DNA from: an uncultured bacterium
Lineage (GTDB): Bacteria > Bacillota > Clostridia > Lachnospirales > Lachnospiraceae
Direction of reading: 5' to 3'
Length of the DNA stretch: 6,723 nucleotides
NCBI GenBank assembly: GCA_905214365.1
Contig: CAJMMH010000153.1
Span: 1-6,723, forward strand
The position numbers were made by a program, and so were the translations under genes. Below, piece after piece: positions 1-5,864 of this stretch. Position 1 is the stretch's first letter; each line of letters starts with the position of its first letter. The notes below the pieces were generated by a model that was not told the origin of the DNA, did not search any database, and saw nothing but the letters and a program-made list of their open reading frames with translations.

Positions 1-348
1 CAGGGAACGATCAATGTAAGCGGCATGGAGCCGGATGGTTCTACCAGTTACGTGCCGGTAATGATTTCGATCGACAGTCAGTATTCTCTGGTAGCGGATA
101 TTATTGTAGAGATTAAAATTACACAGAAAACGGAAGAAAGCAGCGCATCTGGGGAGCAATCATCAGCAGAGCCGGACCAGACAGAGCCGGAAACGGAAAC
201 ACAGGAACCGCAGGCTTCTTCCGTGCCGGAAGAGACGCAGGAAACATCCGGGCCCGCAGAAGAAGATACGACCGGGCAGGAACCGGAGACAGAAGCTTCC
301 AGCGAATCTTCCGCAGAGGCGCCGGCAGAGGAAAAGCCGGCGTCTTGA
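1..348 (+). CDS. C-terminal part of a probable YbbR-domain protein (CdaR-like) with a long acidic tail; 5' end outside window
   Basis: The reading frame is open from base 1 (QGTINVSG...) to a TGA at 346-348, so only about the last 115 residues are visible. The first 40 or so (SGMEPDGSTSYVPVMIS, then SLVADIIVEIKITQ) look like the last beta-strands of a YbbR domain, where an xVSG turn is followed by a VPV strand and a final alternating V/I strand. From base 130 to the stop the protein becomes a 72-residue low-complexity tail with 20 Glu, 2 Asp, one Lys, many Ser/Thr/Pro/Gln and almost no hydrophobic residue, so it should be disordered. CdaR proteins are known to be anchored by one N-terminal helix with YbbR repeats outside the cell, and they modulate the diadenylate cyclase CdaA. 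The HPr gene 35 bp downstream agrees with a cdaA-cdaR-HPr order that I recall from related clostridia. Identification rests on a short stretch; another exported beta-rich protein with an acidic tail remains possible. Confidence 0.55.
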   Translation, partial: QGTINVSGMEPDGSTSYVPVMISIDSQYSLVADIIVEIKITQKTEESSASGEQSSAEPDQTEPETETQEPQASSVPEETQETSGPAEEDTTGQEPETEASSESSAEAPAEEKPAS

Positions 349-371
349 AACCGTGTTTGTGCGGGAATAAG

Positions 372-380
372 AAAGGTGAG
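372..380 (+). promoter_or_regulatory. Ribosome binding site that fixes the HPr start
   Basis: AAAGGTGAG lies 3 bases before the ATG at 384, with the AAGGTG core 5 bases upstream of it. The same frame is open from a TTG at 345, but that start overlaps the previous stop, has no Shine-Dalgarno sequence, and would add 13 residues that the HPr fold does not have. Confidence 0.75.
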
Positions 381-383
381 AAT

Positions 384-647
384 ATGATAAGCAGAAAAGT
401 AACACTGAATAATCCTACCGGGCTGCATCTGCGCCCGGCCGGATTTTTGTGCAGAGAGGCGTCAAAGTATAAAAGCAGTGTGCATTTCAGATACAAAAAT
501 ATGGATGTGAATGCCAAGAGCGTACTCAGCATTCTTGGTGCGTGTGTTAAGTGGCGTGATGAAATCGAAGTTTATTGTGAGGGACCGGATGAAAAGGAAG
601 CGCTTGACGCAGTCCTGCGTATGATTGAGTCCGGCCTCGGCGATTAA
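384..647 (+). CDS. ptsH: HPr family phosphocarrier protein
   Basis: An 87-residue protein, the normal HPr length. Starting at ATG 384, the active-site histidine in GLHLRPAG falls exactly at position 15 and the regulatory serine in VNAKSVLSILG exactly at 46, the numbering of classical HPr. His15 accepts phosphate from enzyme I and passes it to sugar-specific EIIA domains. Ser46 is the target of HPr kinase/phosphorylase in Gram-positive bacteria, where HPr-Ser-P acts with CcpA in carbon catabolite control. The C-terminal SGLGD matches the usual SEGLGE-type ending. Two small differences are visible: Gly20 instead of the Thr common after RPA, and Trp-Arg at 57-58 where many family members have small residues before the Asp/Glu. 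The gene follows the putative cdaR by 35 bp and precedes the polymerase by 9 bp, so it is probably co-transcribed with both. With both phosphorylation sites present, it could be the general PTS HPr or a regulatory paralogue; the window cannot decide. Confidence 0.9.
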   Translation: MISRKVTLNNPTGLHLRPAGFLCREASKYKSSVHFRYKNMDVNAKSVLSILGACVKWRDEIEVYCEGPDEKEALDAVLRMIESGLGD

Positions 648-652
648 GGAGG
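646..652 (+). promoter_or_regulatory. Ribosome binding site of the polymerase gene
   Basis: AAGGAGG overlaps the last two bases of the HPr stop codon and sits 4 bases before the ATG at 657. It is close to the full anti-Shine-Dalgarno complement and supports that start and coupled translation with the HPr gene. Confidence 0.75.
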
Positions 653-656
653 CAGA

Positions 657-2096
657 ATGACAGCTTCTGTAAAAAGAAACGTGGTTCCGTATGGAGCGGC
701 AGTCGCGGTTTCGCTTGTCGCGTTCCTGCTGGACCGCCATGGGATGAACGCGGCGGCCGGAGGGCTGCTTTTGATTCTTGCAGCAGGACTTGGAATCTGG
801 TTTTATCGCAAAGATAAAAGCCTGGTTTCATTCCGGCTGCTTCTTTCCGTTTTCTGGATCGGCGGAGAAGGGCTGGCGGCGTTTCATCTGAGCAGTTTTC
901 ATACCAGTTGGACAGCAATGTCCTGGCTGAGTTTTTCTCTGTTTTATCTGGTATGGCTGGCGGCATATGATCTGACAGGTTCTGTATTGGCAAAAAGGAA
1001 TCAGGGGGCAGAGGAAGAAGCGGAGAGAGAGAATGCGGATTCTGCAGCATCCGTGCGGCGATTTTCCTTCCGGCCGCATACGGCAGAGCAGGAAAAAAAT
1101 CATTTGTTTATGGCGGTATGGATTCTGACAGCGGCTTCCTGGGCGGCGTTCCTTTTTGAGGCAGTGTATCTGGGATATATTCCGCTGTTTTCCACAGAGC
1201 CGCATGCATACAGCTATTTTCATATCAGCGGCGTGCATTATGTGACAGTCAGCTGTACGATGGTTCCGGCGTTAGCCGTCCTGTACTGGATTCAGTATGG
1301 AAAGCCGAAAGGCGTGCGTTTTGCGGTACTTGGGATCTGCTGTGTGTTGTCATTGCTGATTCCGGTGCTGTGCGTATCCAAGTTTATTTTTATTTTTGCA
1401 ATTGGGATACCGGTGATTCTGGTTCTTTTGTCCATTCCGGAGATTCCGGGATGGCTCATCGGAGCTGGACTTGGTGCAGTTGCCGTGCTGTTTGCGGCAA
1501 TTATTGTGCTGATGACTGCGGGGCGCCACTATGAGCCGGGGTTTCTGGATTCGGTGTTTGAAATCCATAATGATTCGATTCCGGTCATGCTTCAGTATGT
1601 CTATATGTACATTGCAAATAATTACGCAAATTTCAACGAATTGACGATCGCGGTTTCAGCGGGACGGGTCTCGTATCTTTACGGCCTCCGGCAGCTATTT
1701 CCGCTGTTTGCGCTGACTGGCCTGAAGTTTGTGTTCCCGTCGCTGGTTTCGTATGAAGTTCCGGTAACCAAAGATATTCTCAATACACTGACAATCATTT
1801 ACGACGCATTTTATGACTTTGGTCTGCCGGGGGTTATCGGCTTTGCGGCAATTCTCGGAGCGGTCTGCGCGGCAGTCACATCTGGGACAAAGAAGCGCCG
1901 GAAGAATCCGGCTGTCAGTCTTTTGTATGCGCAGCTGGCCATTTATCTGGCACTGTCGTTTTTCTCAGCCTGGTTTTCACTGGCAACTACCTGGTTCTGG
2001 CTGGCAGGAACTGCACTTTTTGGGCTGTTTACGGTGTGCCCGAAACAGACAAGGAATGATATGAGTACACGAAAGAATACGGGGGGAAAGAGATGA
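657..2096 (+). CDS. Multi-pass membrane protein, probable oligosaccharide repeat-unit (O-antigen/EPS) polymerase, Wzy-like
   Basis: A 479-residue integral membrane protein with roughly 12-14 hydrophobic segments (about 12-26, 33-50, 60-78, 88-108, 150-173, 195-212, 221-240, 242-260, 265-288, 343-360, 390-408, 422-440, 444-462). A charged cytoplasmic-looking loop lies at about 113-148, and a long polar loop at 289-342. Features typical of the oligosaccharide repeat-unit polymerase family are the GYIPLFS stretch (173-179) with a following FHISGVHY (188-195), the YMYIANNYANFNEL segment (316-329) inside the large loop, and YDAFYDFGLPG (382-392) before the last helices. Such enzymes join lipid-linked repeat units on the outer face of the cytoplasmic membrane. 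No flippase (Wzx) or chain-length regulator is in the window, so its partners must lie elsewhere. It overlaps the acyltransferase gene by 4 bp, suggesting that both act on one glycan. Sequence divergence in Wzy proteins makes the family call moderately sure; an O-antigen ligase-like role is the main alternative. Confidence 0.72.
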   Translation: MTASVKRNVVPYGAAVAVSLVAFLLDRHGMNAAAGGLLLILAAGLGIWFYRKDKSLVSFRLLLSVFWIGGEGLAAFHLSSFHTSWTAMSWLSFSLFYLVWLAAYDLTGSVLAKRNQGAEEEAERENADSAASVRRFSFRPHTAEQEKNHLFMAVWILTAASWAAFLFEAVYLGYIPLFSTEPHAYSYFHISGVHYVTVSCTMVPALAVLYWIQYGKPKGVRFAVLGICCVLSLLIPVLCVSKFIFIFAIGIPVILVLLSIPEIPGWLIGAGLGAVAVLFAAIIVLMTAGRHYEPGFLDSVFEIHNDSIPVMLQYVYMYIANNYANFNELTIAVSAGRVSYLYGLRQLFPLFALTGLKFVFPSLVSYEVPVTKDILNTLTIIYDAFYDFGLPGVIGFAAILGAVCAAVTSGTKKRRKNPAVSLLYAQLAIYLALSFFSAWFSLATTWFWLAGTALFGLFTVCPKQTRNDMSTRKNTGGKR

Positions 2097-3124
2097 AAGA
2101 AAAGGAAAATGCGTTTTCAGGCCTTCGCCTGATTGCCTGCTTTTGCGTATTTGCGCTGCACTGTTACTCCGGGAAAATGAGTCTGTTTGCGGCATGGGCG
2201 GTTTCACTTTTCTTTATGATGAGCGGTTTTTTATATGGAAAACGGTACGCAGAAAGGCCGTTCCCGATCCGGGATACGTTTCCTTTTGTCTGGAAAAAGC
2301 TGAAAAAACTGTATCCGCTGTTCCTGTTTACAACGGTATTGGCAATTCCTTATTTTGTGATTACAATTGGCTGGAAACAGGTTTGGCAGCAGCTTCTTCC
2401 ATGTCTGCTTCTGCTGCAGGGCGTATGGTGCCGGTATAATGAAGCACTAATTGCGTCTGCGTGGTTTATTTCATCGATTGCTGTTTTATATCTTTTGACT
2501 CCGCTGTTTGTAAATGCGGCAAAAAAAATGGCGGATAGGACCGGGCTAAAAGGAACGGTCGGAATTTGCCTTGGAAGTATTGTGATTCTAGCCATATATT
2601 CCAGATACATGTATGAGGCCGGAACTGAAAATTTCTGGATCTATAATTTCGCGCCGGTTCGTTTTCCGGAGTATCTGACTGCGGTATGCCTGGGTATATT
2701 TGCTGGAAGACGTTCCGAACATGGACGGCAGACAGGAAAACAGCAGGCCCTTCTGGCAGATGGCGTGATTTTCTGTGTATTTCTGTTTCTGGCTGTCTGT
2801 GGATTTGCGTTTCCGGTTGATTCCGCACTCTGGAGAGATGTACTTTGGATTCTTCCCAATTGTCTTCTGTTATATTTTGCGGATAAAAATATTGGATTCA
2901 TTGCAAGAATTCTGGCCTGGAAGCCGTTTGTGTTGCTTGGACAGATGAGTTTTGAAATTTATTTGTTTCATCCGGTATTTTTTGTCTATACCACGTTCTG
3001 GAATGAATTCTGGGATTCAAAACGGGTATGGAGAATTTGCTGTTTCTGCCTGATTTTATGTCTGACACTGCTGGCATCTTACTTGTGGCAGCGCGCACAG
3101 AAAAAATTGCTGCGCAGGGCATAG
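2093..3124 (+). CDS. Acyltransferase-3 family membrane protein, probable glycan O-acyltransferase
   Basis: A 343-residue membrane protein within the usual length range of the acyltransferase-3 family. The N-terminus shows the family signature: Arg12 in GLRLIACF followed by His23 in FALHCYSG, both normally essential, then SLFFMMSGFLYG (38-49) ending the second helix. Later hallmarks are SAWFISSIAVLYLLTP (122-137), RFPEYLTAVCLGIFAG (190-205) and LGQMSFEIYLFHPVFF (282-297), the typical late helix with a second conserved His. About ten membrane helices are expected. Members move acetyl or other acyl groups across the membrane onto sugars. The substrate here is inferred from context: the start codon sits inside the polymerase stop (ATGA at 2093-2096), so the glycan made by that polymerase is the likely acceptor. 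A six-G run at 2081-2086 provides the ribosome binding site. The stop is followed by a second in-frame TAG-like region and no gene until 3307. Confidence 0.88.
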   Translation: MKEKENAFSGLRLIACFCVFALHCYSGKMSLFAAWAVSLFFMMSGFLYGKRYAERPFPIRDTFPFVWKKLKKLYPLFLFTTVLAIPYFVITIGWKQVWQQLLPCLLLLQGVWCRYNEALIASAWFISSIAVLYLLTPLFVNAAKKMADRTGLKGTVGICLGSIVILAIYSRYMYEAGTENFWIYNFAPVRFPEYLTAVCLGIFAGRRSEHGRQTGKQQALLADGVIFCVFLFLAVCGFAFPVDSALWRDVLWILPNCLLLYFADKNIGFIARILAWKPFVLLGQMSFEIYLFHPVFFVYTTFWNEFWDSKRVWRICCFCLILCLTLLASYLWQRAQKKLLRRA

Positions 3125-3161
3125 TAATTATCAGAGCGGCAAAACGGCGCAGACAATAAGG

Positions 3162-3190
3162 TTTACAAGAAAGACAAGCTATGCTATAAT
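3162..3190 (+). promoter_or_regulatory. Strong sigma-A promoter with extended -10
   Basis: The -35 box TTTACA (3162-3167) differs from consensus TTGACA at one base. A 17-base spacer, the optimum, leads to a perfect TATAAT -10 box (3185-3190). TG at 3182-3183 gives the extended -10 TGnTATAAT. Transcription should begin near 3196-3200, leaving a leader of about 107-111 nt before the glycosyltransferase start. It is the only convincing promoter I see in the window and it separates the two gene groups. Confidence 0.88.
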
Positions 3191-3225
3191 TTAATATTGA
3201 TTACCTGCTGCCTGACGGACATACA

Positions 3226-3255
3226 GTCTGATCTGGCGCTGGCAGGCGCACAGAC
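3226..3255 (+). repeat. Interrupted inverted repeat, leader hairpin 1
   Basis: GTCTG (3226-3230) can pair with CAGAC (3251-3255). Inside it, GCGC (3236-3239) pairs with GCGC (3246-3249) around a six-base loop TGGCAG. The two stems are separated by an asymmetric internal loop of five bases on the left and one on the right. Nine base pairs in total, six of them G-C. Confidence 0.55.
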
Positions 3256-3259
3256 AGGG

Positions 3260-3277
3260 CGCAAAGAAGGCTTTGCG
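3260..3277 (+). repeat. Perfect inverted repeat, leader hairpin 2
   Basis: CGCAAAG (3260-3266) and CTTTGCG (3271-3277) form a perfect seven-base-pair stem around the four-base loop AAGG. It begins five bases after hairpin 1 ends. The next bases are GCAGACGA rather than a T tract, so a terminator role is unlikely. Confidence 0.7.
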
Positions 3278-3306
3278 GCAGACGATGTGCGCGGAAAGAG
3301 GATTGC

Positions 3307-4218
3307 ATGAATTATACAGTAGATGTGATTATTCCGACCTACCGGCCGGGGAAGTCATTTCAGCAGCTGCTGGATCAGCTGGACCGCCAGTCGTATCCGA
3401 TCCGCCGGATTCTGGTGATTAATACGGATGAGTCTCTGTATCCGGCTGGAATCCGGCAGCCGGAGTGTATGGAGCTGTATCATATCCGGAAGGAAGAGTT
3501 TGATCATGGAACGACCAGGAACCGTGCGGCGGCGATGTCCGAGGCGGATCTGATGCTGTTTATGACGCAGGATGCGGTTCCGGCGGATACAGAACTGGTT
3601 GCGAATCTGGCGGCAGCGTTCGCGGATGAGACGGTAGGTGCGGCTTACGCAAGGCAGATCGCGCATCCGGAACATTCCGCAATTGAACGCTACACAAGAT
3701 CGTTTAACTATCCGGAGAAAAGCTTCGTGAAGCGGGCTGTGGACCTGGGCCGTCTGGGAATCAAGACGTTTTTCTGTTCCGATGCCTGCGCAATGTACCG
3801 CAGATCTCTGTATCTGGAGCGTGGCGGATTCCGTCCGCAGGCAATTTTTAACGAGGATATGATTTTTGCGTCGGAGCTGATTTATGGCGGATACGGGATT
3901 GCGTACCGTGCGGACGCAAAGGTAATTCATTCACATGAATATACCGGGATGCAGCAGCTTCGGCGCAACTTTGATAACGGCGTGTCCCATGCGGTCAACA
4001 GCCGGCTTTTTGACGAGGTACCGGCGTACGGAGAGGGCATGAGTCTTGTCAGAAAGACTGCGTGGTATCTGATCACACACGGAGAGGCAGCACAGTGCCC
4101 GAAGTTAGTATGGCTGTCTGCCTGCAAGTTGATCGGATTTACGCTTGGGAAAAATTATTATAAACTTCCAAAGTCAGTGATCAAAAAACTGACCTCCAAT
4201 CAGGACTATTGGGAGTAA
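3307..4218 (+). CDS. Family 2 glycosyltransferase, probable rhamnosyltransferase
   Basis: A 303-residue cytoplasmic-looking GT-A enzyme. The N-terminal VDVIIPTYRPG (5-15) is the first strand of the nucleotide-sugar binding fold. FDHGTTRNRAA (65-75) matches the H-G-x-T-R-N motif common in rhamnosyltransferases. TQDAVPAD (87-94) occupies the metal/nucleotide DXD-like position, with Asp89 the likely ligand. FCSDACAMYRRSLYLERGGF (156-175) is the usual acceptor-side region, followed by NEDMIFASELIYGG (182-195) with the probable catalytic acid/base pair Glu183-Asp184. IAYRADAKVIHSHEYT (198-213) then RRNFDNGV (219-226) close the domain. The C-terminus has no clear membrane helix. It is the first gene after the 3162-3190 promoter and is followed after 31 bp by rfbC, which makes the precursor of dTDP-L-rhamnose; this supports rhamnose as donor. 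Donor and linkage are inferred, while the GT2 fold is clear. A bactoprenol-linked acceptor is likely given the ABC exporter downstream. Confidence 0.88.
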   Translation: MNYTVDVIIPTYRPGKSFQQLLDQLDRQSYPIRRILVINTDESLYPAGIRQPECMELYHIRKEEFDHGTTRNRAAAMSEADLMLFMTQDAVPADTELVANLAAAFADETVGAAYARQIAHPEHSAIERYTRSFNYPEKSFVKRAVDLGRLGIKTFFCSDACAMYRRSLYLERGGFRPQAIFNEDMIFASELIYGGYGIAYRADAKVIHSHEYTGMQQLRRNFDNGVSHAVNSRLFDEVPAYGEGMSLVRKTAWYLITHGEAAQCPKLVWLSACKLIGFTLGKNYYKLPKSVIKKLTSNQDYWE

Positions 4219-4249
4219 GACAAAGAAAAGAAAGGTATGAGGTAGGAAG

Positions 4250-4807
4250 ATGGGAAAGATTAAAGTAACACCATGCAAGATTCAGGGGTTGTACGTGATT
4301 GAACCGACCGTATTTAAAGATGACAGAGGCTATTTTGTTGAGACCTACAATTACAATGATTTCGCGGAAGCGGGACTGGATATGAAATTTGTCCAGGACA
4401 ATCAGTCCATGTCTGTCAAGGGTGTACTCCGCGGCCTTCATTTCCAGAAGCAGTATCCGCAGGGCAAGCTGGTGCGCGCAATCCGCGGAAGCGTATTCGA
4501 TGTGGCAGTAGATCTTCGCGCATCCTCTGAGACATTTGGACAGTGGTTCGGCGTTGAACTGACGGCGGAGAATAAGAAGATGTTTTATATTCCGGAAGGC
4601 TTTGCGCACGGCTTTGTTGTGCTCAGCGATGAGGCGGAGTTTGCGTACAAGTGCACAGATTTCTATCATCCGGGCGATGAGGGCGGCATTCTCTGGAACG
4701 ATCCGCAGATTGGTGTTGAGTGGCCGATTCCGGAGGGGACGGAGCTGATTCTGTCCGAAAAGGATAAAAAATGGAAGGGCCTGAAGGATACGTTCCACTT
4801 TGAGTAA
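4250..4807 (+). CDS. rfbC: dTDP-4-dehydrorhamnose 3,5-epimerase
   Basis: A 185-residue cupin-fold enzyme of normal family length that inverts C3 and C5 of dTDP-4-dehydro-6-deoxy-glucose, the third step towards dTDP-L-rhamnose. Conserved elements run in order: FKDDRGYFVETY (22-33), FVQDNQSMSVKGVLRGLHFQ (47-66) with the expected catalytic base His64, GKLVRAIRGSVFDVAVDLR (72-90) with Lys73 and Asp84, YIPEGFAHGF (113-122) with His120, and FAYKCTDFYHP (131-141) with Tyr133 as the probable catalytic acid. All key positions are present, so it should be active. GAGGT at 4239-4243 supports the ATG at 4250. Its partners rfbA, rfbB and rfbD are not in the window, so the pathway is split or lies outside it. 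The gene is 31 bp after the glycosyltransferase and 17 bp before the transporter permease, implying one operon. Confidence 0.96.
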   Translation: MGKIKVTPCKIQGLYVIEPTVFKDDRGYFVETYNYNDFAEAGLDMKFVQDNQSMSVKGVLRGLHFQKQYPQGKLVRAIRGSVFDVAVDLRASSETFGQWFGVELTAENKKMFYIPEGFAHGFVVLSDEAEFAYKCTDFYHPGDEGGILWNDPQIGVEWPIPEGTELILSEKDKKWKGLKDTFHFE

Positions 4808-4824
4808 ACAGGCAGGATGATCAG

Positions 4825-5850
4825 ATGGATGTTAAGAAATATAATTTGAAAAAGGTCAGCATTGCGCTGCTTGCGGCATATGTTGTGTTTGGAATTTTAC
4901 TGGATCTGATCGCGTGGCCGCAGATTGCGGAGTGCCTGATTGGAACGAATGGATTTCTTGCGGTTCAGGCTGCTGGCTTTGTGCTGCTGACAGCATACTG
5001 TGTACGCATGGTAAAGCGCGATGCGGCGGGAGAGAAGACGCTGCTTGGCAATTTTATCCAGACAATCGCGCGGTATGAGTTTCTAATTGAACAGCTGGTT
5101 TCGAGAGATTTCAAGATCAAGTACAAGCGCTCGGTGCTTGGTGTGTTCTGGAGCTTTTTAAATCCGCTGCTGATGATGAGCATTCAGTATGTTGTATTCA
5201 GCAACCTGCTGAATGTGCGTGACGACAGCGTGAAGCACTATGCGATTTATCTGCTCTGCGGTATTGTAATCTTTAACGGCTTTGTAGACTGCTGCAACCA
5301 GTCCATGCGCGCGATCATCGGCAATGCCAGCCTGATTACGAAGGTATATGTGCCGAAGATGATTTATCCGATTACCAAGGTTCTGTCTGCAAGTATTAAC
5401 ATCGTTTTGTCGATGCTGCCGCTGCTTTTGGTAACATTTTTTTATGGACTGTTCAATGGACTGTACCTGACCTGGTCAGTGCTGCTGCTGCCGTTAGCGC
5501 TGGTACTTCTGATTTCCTTTGCGGTCGGTATGGGACTTCTGCTTTCAAGTCTGATGGTATTCTTCCACGATGTTGAGTTCCTCTGGAGCGTGGTATCGAC
5601 TGCGTGGATGTATGCGACTCCGATCATCTACAGTCTGCAGCTGCTGAAGGGAAAGGCGGACTGGCTGGTAACGCTGATCCAGTTCAACCCGATGTATCAT
5701 TATGTTTCGTTTGTGAGAACCATTGTTATCAACGGATGCTCTCCGGCAATCAGCGAGTATGTCATCTGCGCCGCGTTTTCGATTGGTATGCTGGTAATCG
5801 GCGGACTGGTGTTCCACAAGACGGAAGATAAGTTTGTATTATATATTTAA
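4825..5850 (+). CDS. wzm: ABC-2 type polysaccharide export permease (Wzm/TagG-like) with N-terminal two-helix extension
   Basis: A 341-residue membrane protein. Residues from about 84 on match the polysaccharide/teichoic acid export permeases: the amphipathic entry segment YEFLIEQLVSRDFKIKYKRS (84-103), then LGVFWSFLNPLLMMSIQYVVF (105-125), VYVPKMIYPITKVLSA (174-189), the GMGLLLSSLMVFFHDVEF region (235-252), ATPIIYS (264-270) and FNPMYHYVSFVRTIVING (287-304). Six transmembrane segments are expected in this part. It forms the channel that moves lipid-linked glycan across the cytoplasmic membrane, powered by the ATPase encoded 14 bp downstream. Family members are usually about 260-270 residues. 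Here an extra N-terminal block of about 80 residues carries two hydrophobic segments (about 11-31 and 44-62) joined to the core by a charged linker. GGCAGGA (4811-4817), 7 bases before the ATG, supports the long start. Function as a glycan exporter is secure; the role of the extension is unknown. Confidence 0.92.
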   Translation: MDVKKYNLKKVSIALLAAYVVFGILLDLIAWPQIAECLIGTNGFLAVQAAGFVLLTAYCVRMVKRDAAGEKTLLGNFIQTIARYEFLIEQLVSRDFKIKYKRSVLGVFWSFLNPLLMMSIQYVVFSNLLNVRDDSVKHYAIYLLCGIVIFNGFVDCCNQSMRAIIGNASLITKVYVPKMIYPITKVLSASINIVLSMLPLLLVTFFYGLFNGLYLTWSVLLLPLALVLLISFAVGMGLLLSSLMVFFHDVEFLWSVVSTAWMYATPIIYSLQLLKGKADWLVTLIQFNPMYHYVSFVRTIVINGCSPAISEYVICAAFSIGMLVIGGLVFHKTEDKFVLYI

Positions 5851-5864
5851 CCGGAGTAAAACAG

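Larger units (their letters stand above)
3198..3306 (+). promoter_or_regulatory. Structured 5' leader of the rhamnosyltransferase operon
   Basis: This G/C-rich leader lies between the predicted transcription start and the ATG at 3307. It contains two adjacent potential hairpins (3226-3255 and 3260-3277) and three GGCGC words beginning at 3235, 3245 and 3258. No run of T follows either hairpin, so neither reads as an intrinsic terminator, and I recognise no riboswitch class in it. The ribosome binding site AAAGAGG (3295-3301) lies 5 bases before the ATG and outside both hairpins. Clostridial polysaccharide operons are known to be targets of the NusG paralogue LoaP, which binds a leader hairpin; whether this is such an element is a guess. 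Confidence 0.5.

Noticed and set aside
345..383. Upstream TTG start for HPr
   Set aside because: It would add 13 residues that the family lacks, overlaps the preceding stop and has no ribosome binding site, while ATG 384 places His15 and Ser46 at their canonical numbers.
547..1050. 167-codon open frame on the - strand
   Set aside because: It runs opposite HPr and the start of the polymerase, both well supported on the + strand, and its product resembles no family.
2081..2086. Six-G run as a phase-variable tract
   Set aside because: It is short, lies within the last codons of the polymerase and serves well as the ribosome binding site of the overlapping acyltransferase gene; nothing indicates slippage.
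2093..3124. Acyltransferase gene as a recent horizontal insert because of lower GC
   Set aside because: Three 60-base lines that I counted were 38-42 % GC against 55-60 % in two lines of the glycosyltransferase. Lines in wzt also drop to 35 %, and membrane proteins rich in Phe/Ile/Leu/Tyr favour A/T codons, so the contrast is not convincing.
3260..3277. Hairpin as an intrinsic terminator of the left unit
   Set aside because: There is no T tract after the stem, and it lies downstream of the strong promoter at 3162-3190, where a full terminator would silence the operon.
3285..3422. 45-codon frame starting in the leader and overlapping the glycosyltransferase start
   Set aside because: No good ribosome binding site precedes the ATG at 3285 and the codons become the glycosyltransferase gene read out of frame; a leader peptide is not supported.
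3355..3930. 191-codon open frame on the - strand
   Set aside because: It is antisense to the glycosyltransferase motifs at 3307-4218. Its Arg/Cys/His/Gln-rich product is typical of a mirror frame of a GC-rich gene.
4181..4798. 205-codon open frame on the - strand
   Set aside because: It lies opposite rfbC, whose residues match its family along the full length. The reverse frame is rich in unrelated composition, has no supporting ribosome binding site noted, and shows no recognisable motif.
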